Positions 36,666 to 48,484 of a stretch of 64,000 bases of DNA are shown piece after piece; the first letter of the stretch is position 1, and each line of letters opens with the position of its first letter. A program made the position numbers and the translations under genes. Origin of the DNA: Zygnema cylindricum (taxonomy: Eukaryota > Streptophyta > Zygnematophyceae > Zygnematales > Zygnemataceae). Below the pieces are notes generated by a model, which was given only the letters and a program-made list of their open reading frames with translations, was not told the origin of the DNA and searched no databases. Where the stretch lies: contig JBBHKE010003430.1 in assembly GCA_037447655.1 (NCBI GenBank), positions 201,822 through 265,821 on the forward strand. Direction: 5' to 3'.

Positions 36666-37189
36666 ATATGCACATATATAATGTATATATGGATATATAC
36701 ATTGCCAGTCATCGATATTTTTGTCATTAAATGGTAAAAGCAATACATGACCAATATCAAGTGATGCCTCTATATATTAAACCGAAAGAAGAAAAGTGAA
36801 AAAAAATCGTACGAAGAACAAAATGAAAAAAGAAAATTCAGAAAAAGGAAAAGAAAAAATGTTTTGATATGCAACATTGGAAAACAGTGAGCAAATTTTG
36901 GATCCTGTATCCAATAATAAACATTTTTCCGCGAAATGCAAATGCTATATTTTCCGTGCAGCGATTTAAGAAAAAAGATTTATGTTTGGGTACAATTTTT
37001 TGCATTCATTTCCTTTCGTGTTATAATTTAATTCGCCTGAACTTTAATTCATACATCCATTTCTATTTTAAGTAAATTTTCCATACTAAATTATTTTTAA
37101 TTTTTTTTTCTATTGGGTATCTCAGAAACCTTCTAGGTATAAGTTCGGATTAATTCCTTTGTATTGCTATTAAGGGTGGTAGGAAAGAA

Positions 37190-37480
37190 AATACTGGGAG
37201 AGAGAGGTAGAGTGAAGGAGAAAGGGGGATAGAGAGGGTGCCAGTGGTAGAGTGGGGAGAGAAAGTGGGAGCGCGAGGAAGAGGAGAAGGGAGAGCAAAA
37301 AAGAACGAGTGAGAAAAGAGGGAAAATTGTAGAAGCGTGTCAGTGGACTATATATGAGAAGGACAGGAGAGGGAGAAAGAGAAGGAAAGGGAAAAGGAGA
37401 GAGAGGAAATGGATAGAGGGAGAGAGAGCTGCCAGGTGAGGGAGGGAAGTGGAGAGAGAGACAGGGAGCGAGCCGAAAGC
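37190..37480. repeat. GA-rich purine tract
   Basis: Imperfect GAGAGG/GGGAGA runs with no convincing exon. Confidence 0.8.
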
Positions 37481-37986
37481 GTGCCACTCGTCTCAACCGA
37501 TTTGCTATGCAGTAAAAGAAGAGAGGAGCAATACCACAAGGTAGTGAGAAAAAGGTAACCCTTTTTTTTTTCTATCGGTATTTTTTTTTTAGTACATTAC
37601 ATGTACTCTTATCTGATTGGTCCTTTAGTTTTATCATAAGTTTACAAGGGAATGTTTTTTTGTACGGTTTACGTCCGTGCGCTTCGTTTTTGTGATTCTT
37701 CAAAAACGAAAAAGTGCATTCCGAACATGATGTCCGATGGCGGACGGCAGTTGCTGTTTGGTATCCGCAGCTGTCAAGTTTTGACGCATATAACTGCAGC
37801 TTTTGTCCGCCGCTACGCTCCAAAATGGTCGAAACCTACCTTCCCAACCGTCACCGCCGCGTTTTTTGTCATTTTATGAAATTTGGGGTACGGATCCCAA
37901 AATTTATGACATCCGTTTTCCCATTTTTCAAGTGTGAACCACGCAACGGTGTACTGTACCGTACTGTTATTTGTCTTTCATTGAGC

Positions 37987-38530
37987 TACACCGCCAATCG
38001 TTATTAGCGTGTAAGTTTTTTTAGCGTATAAAAAAAATTACCGTGGTGTACGCTATTTAAGAATTTGAAAATTTTGGAAAAAATCATACATTCTAATTGT
38101 TTGGTTATGGTAATTTGGATCTTTGAAAAAAAAAATGTCCGTCGCAAACATGCTTACACTAATATAGGTCTCAGTACAAAATCTGACAAATCGTACACAA
38201 ATCGTACATTCACACGGTCGAAACGCGGCTGTCGGACGAATATGTGCGTGCGGGATTTTTTACGACCTGGGTTTTTTTCCTTTTTAGAACGCACATTCTC
38301 ATGCGTCCGCGGTTACTAAAAGTAATTGATTGTACTTTTTAACTTAAAAAGGTACATTTATGTACGGTCTGACACTGACCGTACACCACTCTATTTAGGA
38401 GACAACGTCCTGAAAATTACCCTAAATAGAATAAAGAAAAAAATAGAATGAACTACACTAATGGAGAATAATTAAAAAAAAAAGCGGGACGGAATTAGCG
38501 TACACAACGCTAATAACGATTGGCGGTGTA
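37987..38530. mobile_element. CACCG-type MITE, long form (544 bp), reference-like copy
   Basis: Ends TACACCGCCAATCGTTATTA and CTAATAACGATTGGCGGTGTA are perfect over more than 20 bp. The core includes AATCTGACAAATCGTACAC, CACACGGTCGAAACGCGG and the hairpin GTACGGTCTGACACTGACC. The 212-219-bp copies at 25,815 and 42,034 lack this core. Confidence 0.9.
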
Positions 38531-38533
38531 CAG

Positions 38534-39075
38534 TACACCGCGCATCGTTATTAGTGTCAAATTTTAAATAGTGTGGAAGTAAATATACCGTCATTGACGC
38601 TAATTAAGATTTTAAAAAAATAAAAAAAAAAGGTGTATTCTAATTTCGGCGTTTATGCTAATTTGGGAACAGCAAAAATGGAATATTCGTTGTACGATTA
38701 TATGCATTAATATATGTATTCGTACAAAATATTAGAAATCGTACGCCGTCGTGAAATTTAAATATCCGTACATGTAAGACTACTTTACGTGCCAGAACAA
38801 TCCCGTTTTTTTAGCGCACGATCCTATGCGTGCGCGTCTGATTTAACTCATTTTTGTAAAATTTTCACTTGAAAAGGTACATTTATGTACGGTTTGACAT
38901 CGACCGTACGCCACACTATTTAGATATTATTGTAATTCGTCCTTTACGCTATTTTGTACGAAACCTTAATTAACGTCAAGGAAAAATTAAAATCATGTAT
39001 CCTATTTGAGGAAAAAAATCAAAATTTTAAGAACCTAAATTAGTGTCGTTGACACTAATAACGATGCGCGGTGTA
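38534..39075. mobile_element. CACCG-type MITE, long form (542 bp)
   Basis: Ends TACACCGCGCATCGTTATTA and CTAATAACGATGCGCGGTGTA. It is closely related to the outer copy at 41,217-43,765. Confidence 0.9.
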
Positions 39076-39126
39076 CCTGCCAAACGAATTCGTAACGCAT
39101 AATTATGTTTTGGCCTAGGTTTTAAC

Positions 39127-39546
39127 TAGTGTTGGGTATCGGGTAGTTTCATATCGCGATAATTTCGATATTCGATATATCGAATATCGATCGAGGAGAT
39201 TCTTCGATATATCGTACCGGGACCAACATAAATTATCGCGATATATATCGCAAAAATTGCATATCCGTACAGTCAGAGTACGAAACCGTACGAAAAAGAG
39301 TACGAGAATCGTACGAAAAATCGTACGGATTTTTCTCCGCCGGAAAAAATTGTAAAATTTTCATTTTCGATATATCGTCGATACGATATATCGGCGATAT
39401 ATCGTCGATACGATATATCGGCGATATATCGGCACTATATCGCGATATTTTGAAATTCGATATATCGAAGCGATATATCGAATATCGGGTACATGAAATT
39501 CGATATATATCGAATATCGGCAATGGGTCCTCGATACCCAACACTA
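39127..39546. mobile_element. hAT-like element, intact 420-bp copy
   Basis: Inverted ends TAGTGTTGGGTATCGGGTA and TACCCAACACTA-type, with a perfect 8-bp target duplication GTTTTAAC (39,119-39,126 and 39,547-39,554). The interior is mostly TCGATATATCGA/CGATATATCGGCG palindromes. Confidence 0.9.
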
Positions 39547-39895
39547 GTTTTAACACTTAAGGATATTTTATTATTTTGAGGGCGTTTACGGGTAGCTTTT
39601 CTTTTTAAGGTTTTTAAGGGTTTCCTAGGGTTTTTGTCGGGTTTCAGCTTTCAAGCGCAGTTTTTTTGCGTTTCGACGACGAAAATTCGTCTTTATCTAT
39701 CGTCCCAATCCGCTCTAAATACGAAGGGGTTCTATGAAACTTGAACTAAAATCCCAGTAAAAGAAAATGTGTACTCAAAATGTCGCCAGTTATACTTAAA
39801 CAGGTACGATTAAAACCGGGATTCCTGTCGGTTTCAAAAGCCGAAGCGGTTCCGATTCGATACGCCACACATGTGTATCGCTATGAGTGTAAATA

Positions 39896-40060
39896 TTTTT
39901 TTCGCCACTTAAAACACATTTTCTCCGTACACGCTTGTCCAATTTTCAGTTATAGATCGCGAATCGGAAGCTGAGAATCTTACCTTTCCATCACCACCGC
40001 CAGATCCACAATCTGACAAGTGTGTACGGAGAAAAGATGTATTAAGTGGCAAAAAAAACA
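39896..40060. repeat. long imperfect hairpin (arms ~44 bp, loop ~75 bp)
   Basis: The arm at 39,896-39,939 (TTCGCCACTTAAAACACATT...) is complementary, with a few mismatches, to 40,015-40,060 (...GATGTATTAAGTGGCAAAA). A CACCG-family right terminus (ATAGCGATTCGCGGTGTA) follows at 40,068-40,086. Confidence 0.7.
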
Positions 40061-40437
40061 TTAACTCTAATAGCGATTCGCGGTGTACAGGTTATCGCAT
40101 GCTGAAACTGTGAAAGGGTGAAATAATAGTATTGTGAATCGGTTACAAATTTATCACAATAACACCGATATCGGTTCTCGAACGGTTAGAGGTCCCGATA
40201 TATCGGTCAGAGACCAACAAATTCTATATCGACGATAACTTTTAAAAATATAGTATGCATATAATAGTACTATATAACATACTATATTATATTATTTACT
40301 TTATATAGCGTGGTATGTCGTATAATGTATCTATTCGGTAATTGTTTAACTAAAATTTATTACGGACAACGCAGCACATAAACGTCACTAAATTTAGGGA
40401 ATTGGTAATCGCAGAGACAATTTTTCCTGCGCGCAGA

Positions 40438-40976
40438 TACACCGTGAATCGCTACTAGCGTAATAAAATAGATAGCGTAATGAAATAGATAGCGTAATGA
40501 AACAATTAGCGTTATATACGCTAATTGGGAATGTCGTTTTTTTTCAAAATAATTTTATTCTAATTTTTCGTACATTCTAATTTGTAAACTGCTTTGTAAA
40601 AAATTTCGGTGCAAAATATCTCCACACTACAATATGTGCATGTATGAAATTGTTCAAATCGTACGCCATTGCGTTTTTTTGACATCCGTGAATGCTGGAA
40701 AATATTTACGCAATTACATGTCAGCGCGACTACGAGACTGCGTGATTATCTTTTCTGTACTTTTCTACTTCAAAAAATACAAAAAAGTACGTCTCTGACA
40801 TACCGTACACCACACTATTTATAATGGCACTTTATTGGAGTCATGAATCCTATTTAATGGGCTACATCAAATAACGTGTAGAAACATTTAGAATGTTTAA
40901 TTCTATTTGAGAATTTGCCTAAAAAAACAGGGTACCTCAATTAGCGTCCAACACGCTAATAGCGATTCACGGTGTA
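40438..40976. mobile_element. CACCG-type MITE, long form (539 bp)
   Basis: Ends TACACCGTGAATCGCTACTA and CTAATAGCGATTCACGGTGTA; the core is present. Confidence 0.85.
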
Positions 40977-40978
40977 GT

Positions 40979-41216
40979 TGTCAGAAATTGTACATTTGAA
41001 GTACAGTTTTGTACAAGCTACGTACCTTTATGTTCAGATTTGATGGTCAATCCATCGAACAACTTTGACTGGCGAAATATTCTAATGGCGGTTAAAAAAC
41101 TTTCGCGCTTGTGAACGTTGACCGTCATAAAAAAAAATAACAATTCACACGGCCAGCGCAGGTTTACTGTAACAAAATTGAGGCAGCCACATATAAATAA
41201 AAAGGTTGCGCCCAGG
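40979..41216. repeat. ~240-bp repeat, inverted copy at 44,161-44,403
   Basis: Starts GTCAGAAATTGTACATTTGA. The other copy is its inverse complement at roughly 80-85% identity by eye. The two copies flank the two elements between them symmetrically. Confidence 0.75.
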
Positions 41217-41720
41217 TACACTGCGAATCGTTATTAGTGTCAAAGTTTAAATACTGTTGAAGAAAATTTACCGTACTTGATGCTAATTATGAATTTGAAA
41301 TTATTCAAAAAAAAGGTGTATTCTAATTTCGGCGTTAATGCCAATTTGGGAACAGCAAAAATGGAATATTTGACGTACGATTATATATATTAATATATGT
41401 ATCGGTACAAAATATTAGAAATCGTTCGCTGTTGCGAATTTAAAAAATTCATACATGCCATACTAATTTACGTGTCAGACTAATCCCGTTTTTTTGAGCG
41501 CACGTTCCTATGCGTGCGCGTCTGATTTAATTCATTTTTTGTAAATTGAAAATGTACATTTATGTACGGTCTGACATCGACCGTACACCACACTATTTAG
41601 ATTTTATTGTACTTTCGGGCTTTACGCTATTTTGTACGCTACCTCAATTAACTTCAAGGAAAAATTAAAATCATGTATCCTATTTGAGGAAAAAAATCAA
41701 AAATTTAAGAACCCAAATTA

Positions 41721-42781
41721 GGGCGTGTTCCCATGTAACCGAAACTTTGAGACGTTACTTTGGATTTTAGCGCTGGTTTTATGGTGTACTTTTCAAAGTG
41801 TGCCTATGTCAATCGTTCCTTGCGCCTTCATTACTTCGAAAATGTGACAGTTGTAGAAGTCGCCATTATCCTGCGACACCTGTAGACGCCAACAAATTAC
41901 GGACATTTGTACATTAGAACGAGCTCTTGTCATACTACAGACATTTGTCAACGCCAATGAGCTCCTGACATTTGTAGACGCCCACACGTGGACAACATTA
42001 GCAATCGCCTACGTCTACAACTGGGTTGTACAGTACACCGCCAATCGTTATTAGCGTGTAAGTTTTTTTAGCGTATACGAATAATTAGCGTGGTTTTCGC
42101 TAATTGGGAATTTGGAAATTTTCGAAGAAATCGTCTATTCTAATTGAGAATTAGGGTTTTTTTTTTAAATAGTGTGGATAATTCTATTTGAGAATAAAAA
42201 AAAAAGCGGGACGGAATTAGCGTACACAACGCTAATAACGATTAGCAGTGTAGTGAAAGTGACATTGAATGTTCAACGTGACATTGTAGACGTCGAGCTT
42301 TCTTTCACAGCCATGTGCGTAATTCTAGCGGATCCTGTCTGGCTGCCCGTTGCCATTTTCTACACTTTTCCAGTTAACACAATTGCATACAAATTTTGTA
42401 CATCCAAACAAAAAAACAAATTGTTTGCAAACCGACAAACAACTATTTTTTCGTGTACTCTCCCAAGTGCAAAAAAAAAAAATCAAAAACGTTTGCCGCG
42501 TGCAATATAGGTTTTCTATTCGTCAATAGGGTAGTATTTTGATTAAAATCAGGTCGCGATTTGATTCTAGTGCAAGTGTGAAGATGAGCTGGAAGTGGGT
42601 CGCGTTGATAATAACGCCAAATTGTCGTACCTTCCAAGTTCTAAGAAGACGCAAAATGTACTTGTGTTTTTGCCCATTTTTAGTACGACGTAATATTTTC
42701 TCGTTGTAAGTCCCATTTTTTGTGAAAACGAAGGGAAAACGAAGGGAAAAAAACCGTACTTGAACACATGGGAACACGCCC
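41721..42781. mobile_element. PIF/Harbinger-like element, itself split by a MITE
   Basis: Ends GGGCGTGTTCCCATGT and ACATGGGAACACGCCC, with TTA at 41,718-41,720 and 42,782-42,784. A 219-bp CACCG-type element sits inside at 42,034-42,252. Confidence 0.85.
42034..42252. mobile_element. CACCG-type MITE, short form (219 bp)
   Basis: Ends TACACCGCCAATCGTTATTA and CTAATAACGATTAGCAGTGTA. Nearly identical to 25,815-26,026. Confidence 0.85.
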
Positions 42782-42784
42782 TTA

Positions 42785-43729
42785 AAGCGTGTTCCCATGT
42801 AACCGAAACTTTGAAATGTTACTTTGGATTTTAGTGCAGATTTTAACGTGTACTTTTAAAAGTGTGCCTATGTCAAATGTTACTTGCGCCTTCATTACTT
42901 CGAATATGTGACGGTTGTAGACGTCTACAAAATGTGCGACAGCCTACGATAGCACGAAACCTAATGTAGACGACTACGAAACTTCCTAAAATTAGTGACG
43001 TCTACAAAAACGGTGACGGTTGTAGACGTCGAGTTTTTTGTGACACAGTAGATGTTTAGGGTTTTGTGACATTGCGAAGTCATGCTACCTTGTGACATCA
43101 TCAGCACGTAAACTTTCCGCCATGGCTTCTCGAGATATTTTTCTTACCTTTTATCATTCAATATGCCATCAAACTAAGACCAAAAATATAAAGAAAAAAA
43201 AGAATCTTTCATTTGATACTATTATTGCTGCTTTTCATTTAGAGATGAGAGAAAGAGGAGAGGTCGAATGAGAAAGATGGGGAGAGACGAGGACGTCGTA
43301 AAATTTTGCCAAGGACCTATGAATGAAAGTGGAGGTCTGAGACCCCAACGATTTTTTTCCGTACATGCTTGTCATTTTTGTACGTACATGCGCGTGACGA
43401 GCATGGAAAAAATAGCGTGTACTCTCCCTCTTTCAAAAAATTTCGAAGATGTTTCACGCATGCAATTTCGGCTTGCTATTCGTCGATAGGGTGTTATTTT
43501 GGTTAAACTTAGATCCCGATTTGATTCCAGTGCAAGTGTGAAGATGAGCCTAAAGTGGGTCGCGATGATAATAACGCCAAATTGCCGTACCTTCCAAGTT
43601 CCAAGATGAAGCAAAATGTACTTGTGTTTTTGCCCATTTTTCGTACGGCGTAATATTTTCTCGTTGGAAGTCCCATTTTTGTGAAAACGACGGGAAAAAA
43701 CCCTTACTTGAACACATGGGAACACGCCC
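42785..43729. mobile_element. PIF/Harbinger-like element, second copy in tandem
   Basis: Left end AAGCGTGTTCCCATGT (first bases mutated), right end ACATGGGAACACGCCC. TTA is shared at 42,782 and present at 43,730-43,732. It has the same internal AACTTGGAAGGTACGG-type segments as the first copy. Confidence 0.8.
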
Positions 43730-43765
43730 TTAGTGACTTTGACACTAACAACGATTCGTCGTGTA

Positions 43766-44158
43766 GTTACTCACTTCACGTGAGCTCCACTGTGAAAGCA
43801 CACACCGACATTTGACCGCAAAAATGGAATCTAATCGCGAACCGTTACGCTGAACTTGGACACAAATTAAAGGACGACGTATGACATCTATAAACTCACA
43901 CGAAACGAAATAAACTTCGTACAAAATAGAAAAGCGTACCCGCGTATAAATATCAATGAAACTAAAATGACGAGTCGTCACGCGCGACCAAATGAAGCCA
44001 CACTACTTACGAATCAACATTTTTACATTGAAAACGTACATCACATTGATTCCGCCACACTATTTACGAATCAACATTCTTACATTGAATAAGTACTTCA
44101 CATTGATTCACATTGTCGGTGTGTGATTTCACAGTGGAGCTCACGTGAAGTGTGTAAC
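43766..44158. mobile_element. element with ~45-bp terminal inverted repeats
   Basis: The left arm GTTACTCACTTCACGTGAGC continues through CCACTGTGAAAGCACACACC. The right arm is its inverse complement with about three mismatches (to 44,158). The centre has two near-repeats of CCACACTA(C/T)TTACGAATCAA. No target duplication is clear, so the superfamily is open. Confidence 0.7.
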
Positions 44159-44160
44159 TA

Positions 44161-44403
44161 CCCGCGCGCAACCATTTTATTTATATGTGGCTGCCTCAGT
44201 TTTGTTACATTAAACCTGCGCCGGCCGTGTGAACTGTTTTTTTTTTCATGACGGTCGACGTTCGCAAGCGCGACAGTTTTATAACCGGCGTTACAATGTT
44301 TCGCAAGTCAATGTTGTTCGACGGATTGATCGTCAAATCTGAACTTAAAGGTACGTAGCTTGTACGAAACTGTACTTCAAACGTACAATTTCTGACAACT
44401 ACC
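44161..44403. repeat. ~240-bp repeat, inverse of 40,979-41,216
   Basis: Ends CGTACAATTTCTGACAACTACCTG; shares TTATATGTGGCTGCCTCA with the other copy in opposite orientation. Confidence 0.75.
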
Positions 44404-44489
44404 TGCGCGCAGCAAAAACCGTCTTTGCGATTAGCAATTCCCTAAATTTAAAACAATACTTTATAGTTCTATAACTATAGTATTAAAAC

Positions 44490-45403
44490 CCTAGTTGTTC
44501 AAATGGCGCGATTTTCTCATTTTTTCTAGTTTCTACGTGTTCTACGTGACATTTGAAAAATTGCAAAAAAACGTCAATTGTAAACTAAACGGACAATTTA
44601 CGGAATACGTACAAACAAATTACGGTAACTGTACGGTTTCTTACGGAAATTGTACCGAAGTTGACGAAAAGTTACGATTGCCGTATCGGTACTTTTTGAT
44701 CAGTAAACTGAACAGAATGTTCACGGATATGTACGGAATTTTATCGTACATCTACGGACAATTTCAAAAAGAGACGTTGCAGAGTCACACTATTTGCACG
44801 CCGTAGTTCAAAATGTGTATGAACGTCTTCTTCAAATGTTCGAAAAGAAACCGCCATGAAAGTAAAAATAGATGAAAGACATATATGTATTTCTTTTTTG
44901 GTTTAATGTGATTTTTTTTTTTAATTAACATGTTACGTTGTGCAATGTTGAATGATGAAAAATGTCATCTGCATATGGCCTGTACTTTATTTTTTTGAAG
45001 TCGCACGCTCTCAGAGAGGTAGAGAGAGGAGGCCATGGTTGTCTAGTCTGAGACAGACAGACAATATTATTCTAACAAAAAGGAGGTGGTGCGTAGGACC
45101 TAAATCTGGGCCTACGGATACTTACAGCATTCTTGAAGAGCGACCCGTAACCAGTTGCTGTAGATTTTCCAATATTCATATGAGGTGTGATAATTATTTA
45201 TTTGATTAAAAAAATTATACCGCTCATTTAACGCAAAGTGTACAAATTGCGGTACATGTTGAATTCATTTTTTTTGACATGTACGGATTTGTACGGACAA
45301 AATTTATTAATGATTTTTATGATTTTTTCAAATCGACCTCTCAAGTTTCTACGTATTCTACGCGCGTTCGAATTGTGCGAAAAATGCGTTTTGAACAACT
45401 ATG
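44490..45403. mobile_element. hAT-like element, TAGTTGTTCA family
   Basis: Ends CTAGTTGTTCAAATGGCGCG and TTTTGAACAACTATG. Flanking octamers ATTAAAAC and ATTGAAAA agree at 6 of 8. Same family as 58,593-59,313. Confidence 0.65.
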
Positions 45404-45905
45404 ATTGAAAAGAACAAATTAAATTACATTGTAAAATTTTAAATCAAACTTTTTCGAAAAACATACGTACAGACGAACACATCAAACGAGCACATCTGTC
45501 AGACTGCCGCCATTTACTGCAGCCTACTGCCACCATCTCATCTTTTGATGATTCAGGGGCACTTATTTGAGGAAATATTAGTTTTTTATAAAATAGTAAA
45601 AATAAATAATTATTCATTGCGATTTTTTACCGAAATCGGGGGGAAGGGGGTCTGTGGCGCATCTGGGGAATAACACGTACAGTTGAGTGTACTGGCCGTA
45701 CATTTATCAGTACGGTCCGTACAGATATCGTCGATAGTTATCGATATCGGTGTTATCGCCGATAATAACCGATAAACATCAGTTATTTATCGGCGATAAC
45801 ACGGATAGCAATATATCGTACCAATATATCGATTATCGGCTACCCGGAAAAAGGCCCATATCGGTTATCGGCAAATCCTTACCGATACACAACACTATGA
45901 AATAC

Positions 45906-48420
45906 ATTTGGGTGGTCACAATGGAATGTTTGTCGCCAGTACATTTATGATGTCATGTACTTAAGTTCGAACTCATGTACTATGACACGAAAGGTACGAA
46001 ACTTTAAGTGTGATGTCCATTCACTTCATAATATGTGTAACCCTAAATCGGGCAGGGCCAACCTTCATCGGGCAAGGCCAACCTTCAGTACAAGCTTATG
46101 TCGACCACTCCACTTTAGTACAATATTCCATTTCCATAGTCGGGTTGGCCAAGTTATAGGCGGGAATTACAATATTTTAAATAATTAAATTAGAGCTAAT
46201 GCTCTTACCCCATGTTGTCTTGGCTTGTTTATTGCGGTTTTCTTCGCTTGTTTATTGCGGTTTTCTCTAAACGTACCCAATAAAACCCTAAGAAAGCTTT
46301 CAACATAATGGTCTATTATTTCGATTTTTCCGAACCAAAACATTAAACCAATACGTTGATTATTTGCCATATCGTCAATCAATGTATTGAACCAAAATAC
46401 CAATTCTCAATAAGTGAAAAAAATGTACCTATCATTTATCGCTAAGAGGATACCGACACGTGACACTGTGTAACCCAGCATGACAACGTTGAAGTGCTTA
46501 TTTTATGCAAAAATGGCAAAACAAACTGGCATGCTGACAAATGTGGCTATTGACACAACACAACACACCAACACAAAAACACACGCATTAAAACATTCAA
46601 ATACACAATTGTGTATTGTAAACATGATGCCCAACCTCACACCTAGTTACCTATGATCTATTAGTTATCTCTTGCCGTCCATCGTACATACTTAACAAAA
46701 AATTTTTGCGAACATCATGAAAAAAAAAACCATAGCAATATTACCTCACCTTGTAAAGTCGAGTCCAGGAATTAGCTTGAGTACACACCATAGTATCGAT
46801 CTTGCTCCATCTTCACAAGAGAAATGTGACCTGATTTTTTTGCATCATTTGCATCACTCAAATCATACTTCAACTGTATAGAAGCAATTTGATACGCTAT
46901 ATGTAATTACCCTCTAGTATAGGCGCACTATAGGTCAAAGTGTGTCTGTCGACCAAGAATCGTGCATGGACAAATGTTGATTGGTCAATTGCTTGTTGGG
47001 GCGTTTATCGGATATGGCGTGGGAAAGATAGAGAGGCTTCAAGGGAGGGATTCCCGGTTAAAGTGATTTTGTCTTTCACAATTCTCAACAAATAAAAGAA
47101 GAATTGACAACCATTTAACAAAAAATAAAAAACGAAATCCACTTAGTTTTCTTTACCAAATAATACAGCTTTCAACATAGCTTCTAAGCCATCTCAGATA
47201 ACATATAATGCGACATGACAAAACGGTAAAAAGTGAAAACTGTGACATTTACGATCGTTAAATAACCTAACATGTATTATATCACATGGGATTAAAGCCC
47301 AACATAATTCCTCAAAAATATTTCTAGACAATTACGTGATTGAAGGCATACATTCATCTTCCAGTTGAAAAGGAAAAACATATTCCTGTCGATGTTCCTA
47401 GAAACAAAAAAATTCAGGAAATTGCGTGATTTAATCAGTATGACAACCCAGTTAAAAAAAAAAAAAAAACACAAAACCTTTTGTGAACCTGGAATAGTAA
47501 AAAACTCACACTATCAATAACAATTTTCAAAATTGAAAATGAACTAAAGAAAAAACTTAACATCAGACACAATGTAAAAAAAAATTCAGTTGTGAAGTAC
47601 AGCAGAAAGAACAAACAAAAAATAGTTGGTTGATTACTAATTCAAAACATATTCACACTTGATGAAAAAACTATTCACACTTTACAAAAATACTTTTTGT
47701 AGTCCTACAATATATTAAAGCATGCACAACAGTCACTCGTTGAACAGTTAACTCTTTTAATCTCCCTCTCCCTCCCTCTATCCCTCTCTCTCTCCCTCTC
47801 TCTCTGCCTCTCCCTCTCATTTTCTCCCTCTATACCTCCCTCCACCTCTCCCTCCCTCTCGCCCTCCCTCCTCCCTCCCTCTCTACCCCTCCGTCCTTCC
47901 TTTCTCCCTCACTCCCTCCGTTCCTTTCCCTCTCCTCCCTTGAGACTAGTTAACTTTGGAGTAATCCGCCGGAAACTTGACCTTCGATGTTAAAAAAATC
48001 TCGTCAACTCGTCTACTCCCCAAAATTGGATAATGGAATTCGGGAGCAACAAGTTTAAATAAAAATTTGAAGTGTACCCTGGTGTCCTTGCGGCCAATGA
48101 AGAGGCTTGCGGCCAAAGAAGAGGCTCTAAGTGGAATTCTCATCAGGTAAAACAATTGTTGTTTTTATGCAACTCCCTTGTATACTATAGTGTTACAGAA
48201 ATGCCCTTATTTTGAAACTCCGATTCCTGAATAATTCTTGATAATTCTACACGATTGTTTACATCTGCGATGATCGTCAAATTGTTTAACCACAAACATC
48301 GCTTTTCCAAGTGAATTAAGCCAAATCCCTTGATGTTGTTCCTGTTTATAATAATTAATGATTAAAGTTGTGAGCAAAAGGAAAGATATTCGAGTCCTGT
48401 CTGTTACACCTCTATCATTC
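45906..48420. other. intergenic sequence without a recognisable gene
   Basis: AT-rich, with a short direct repeat ATCGGGCARGGCCAACCTTC (two units, about 46,046-46,088) and a CT-rich tract at 47,758-47,940. The 48,050-48,170 part, read on the minus strand, has scattered WD-like residues (PDENST, WPQGHQG) that may be the decayed end of the CstF50 gene. Confidence 0.4.
47758..47940. repeat. CT-rich low-complexity tract
   Basis: CCCTCTCCCTC-type runs. Confidence 0.85.
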
Positions 48421-48484
48421 AACGACCATAACGCAAACAAAAATCTCGCAAAATGGAGAGTTTTCCTTCAAGAGGAGGAGAGCT

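Larger units (their letters stand above)
41217..43765. mobile_element. CACCG-type MITE split by two Harbinger-like elements
   Basis: The left part starts TACACTGCGAATCGTTATTA. The right end is GACACTAACAACGATTCGTCGTGTA. Without the inserts it matches 38,534-39,075 base for base over long stretches, and that copy shows the undisturbed AAATTAGTG target. Confidence 0.8.
40127..45897. mobile_element. hAT-like element enlarged by a stack of insertions
   Basis: The left end TAGTATTGTGAATCGGTTAC and right end ACCGATACACAACACTA are diverged versions of the 39,127 family. Target copies TGAAATAA (40,119-40,126) and TGAAATAC (45,898-45,905) agree at 7 of 8. Its own arms (40,127-40,437 and 44,404-45,897) are partly inverse to each other around CTGCGCGCAG. 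Everything from 40,438 to 44,403 and the element 44,490-45,403 is inserted DNA. Confidence 0.65.
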
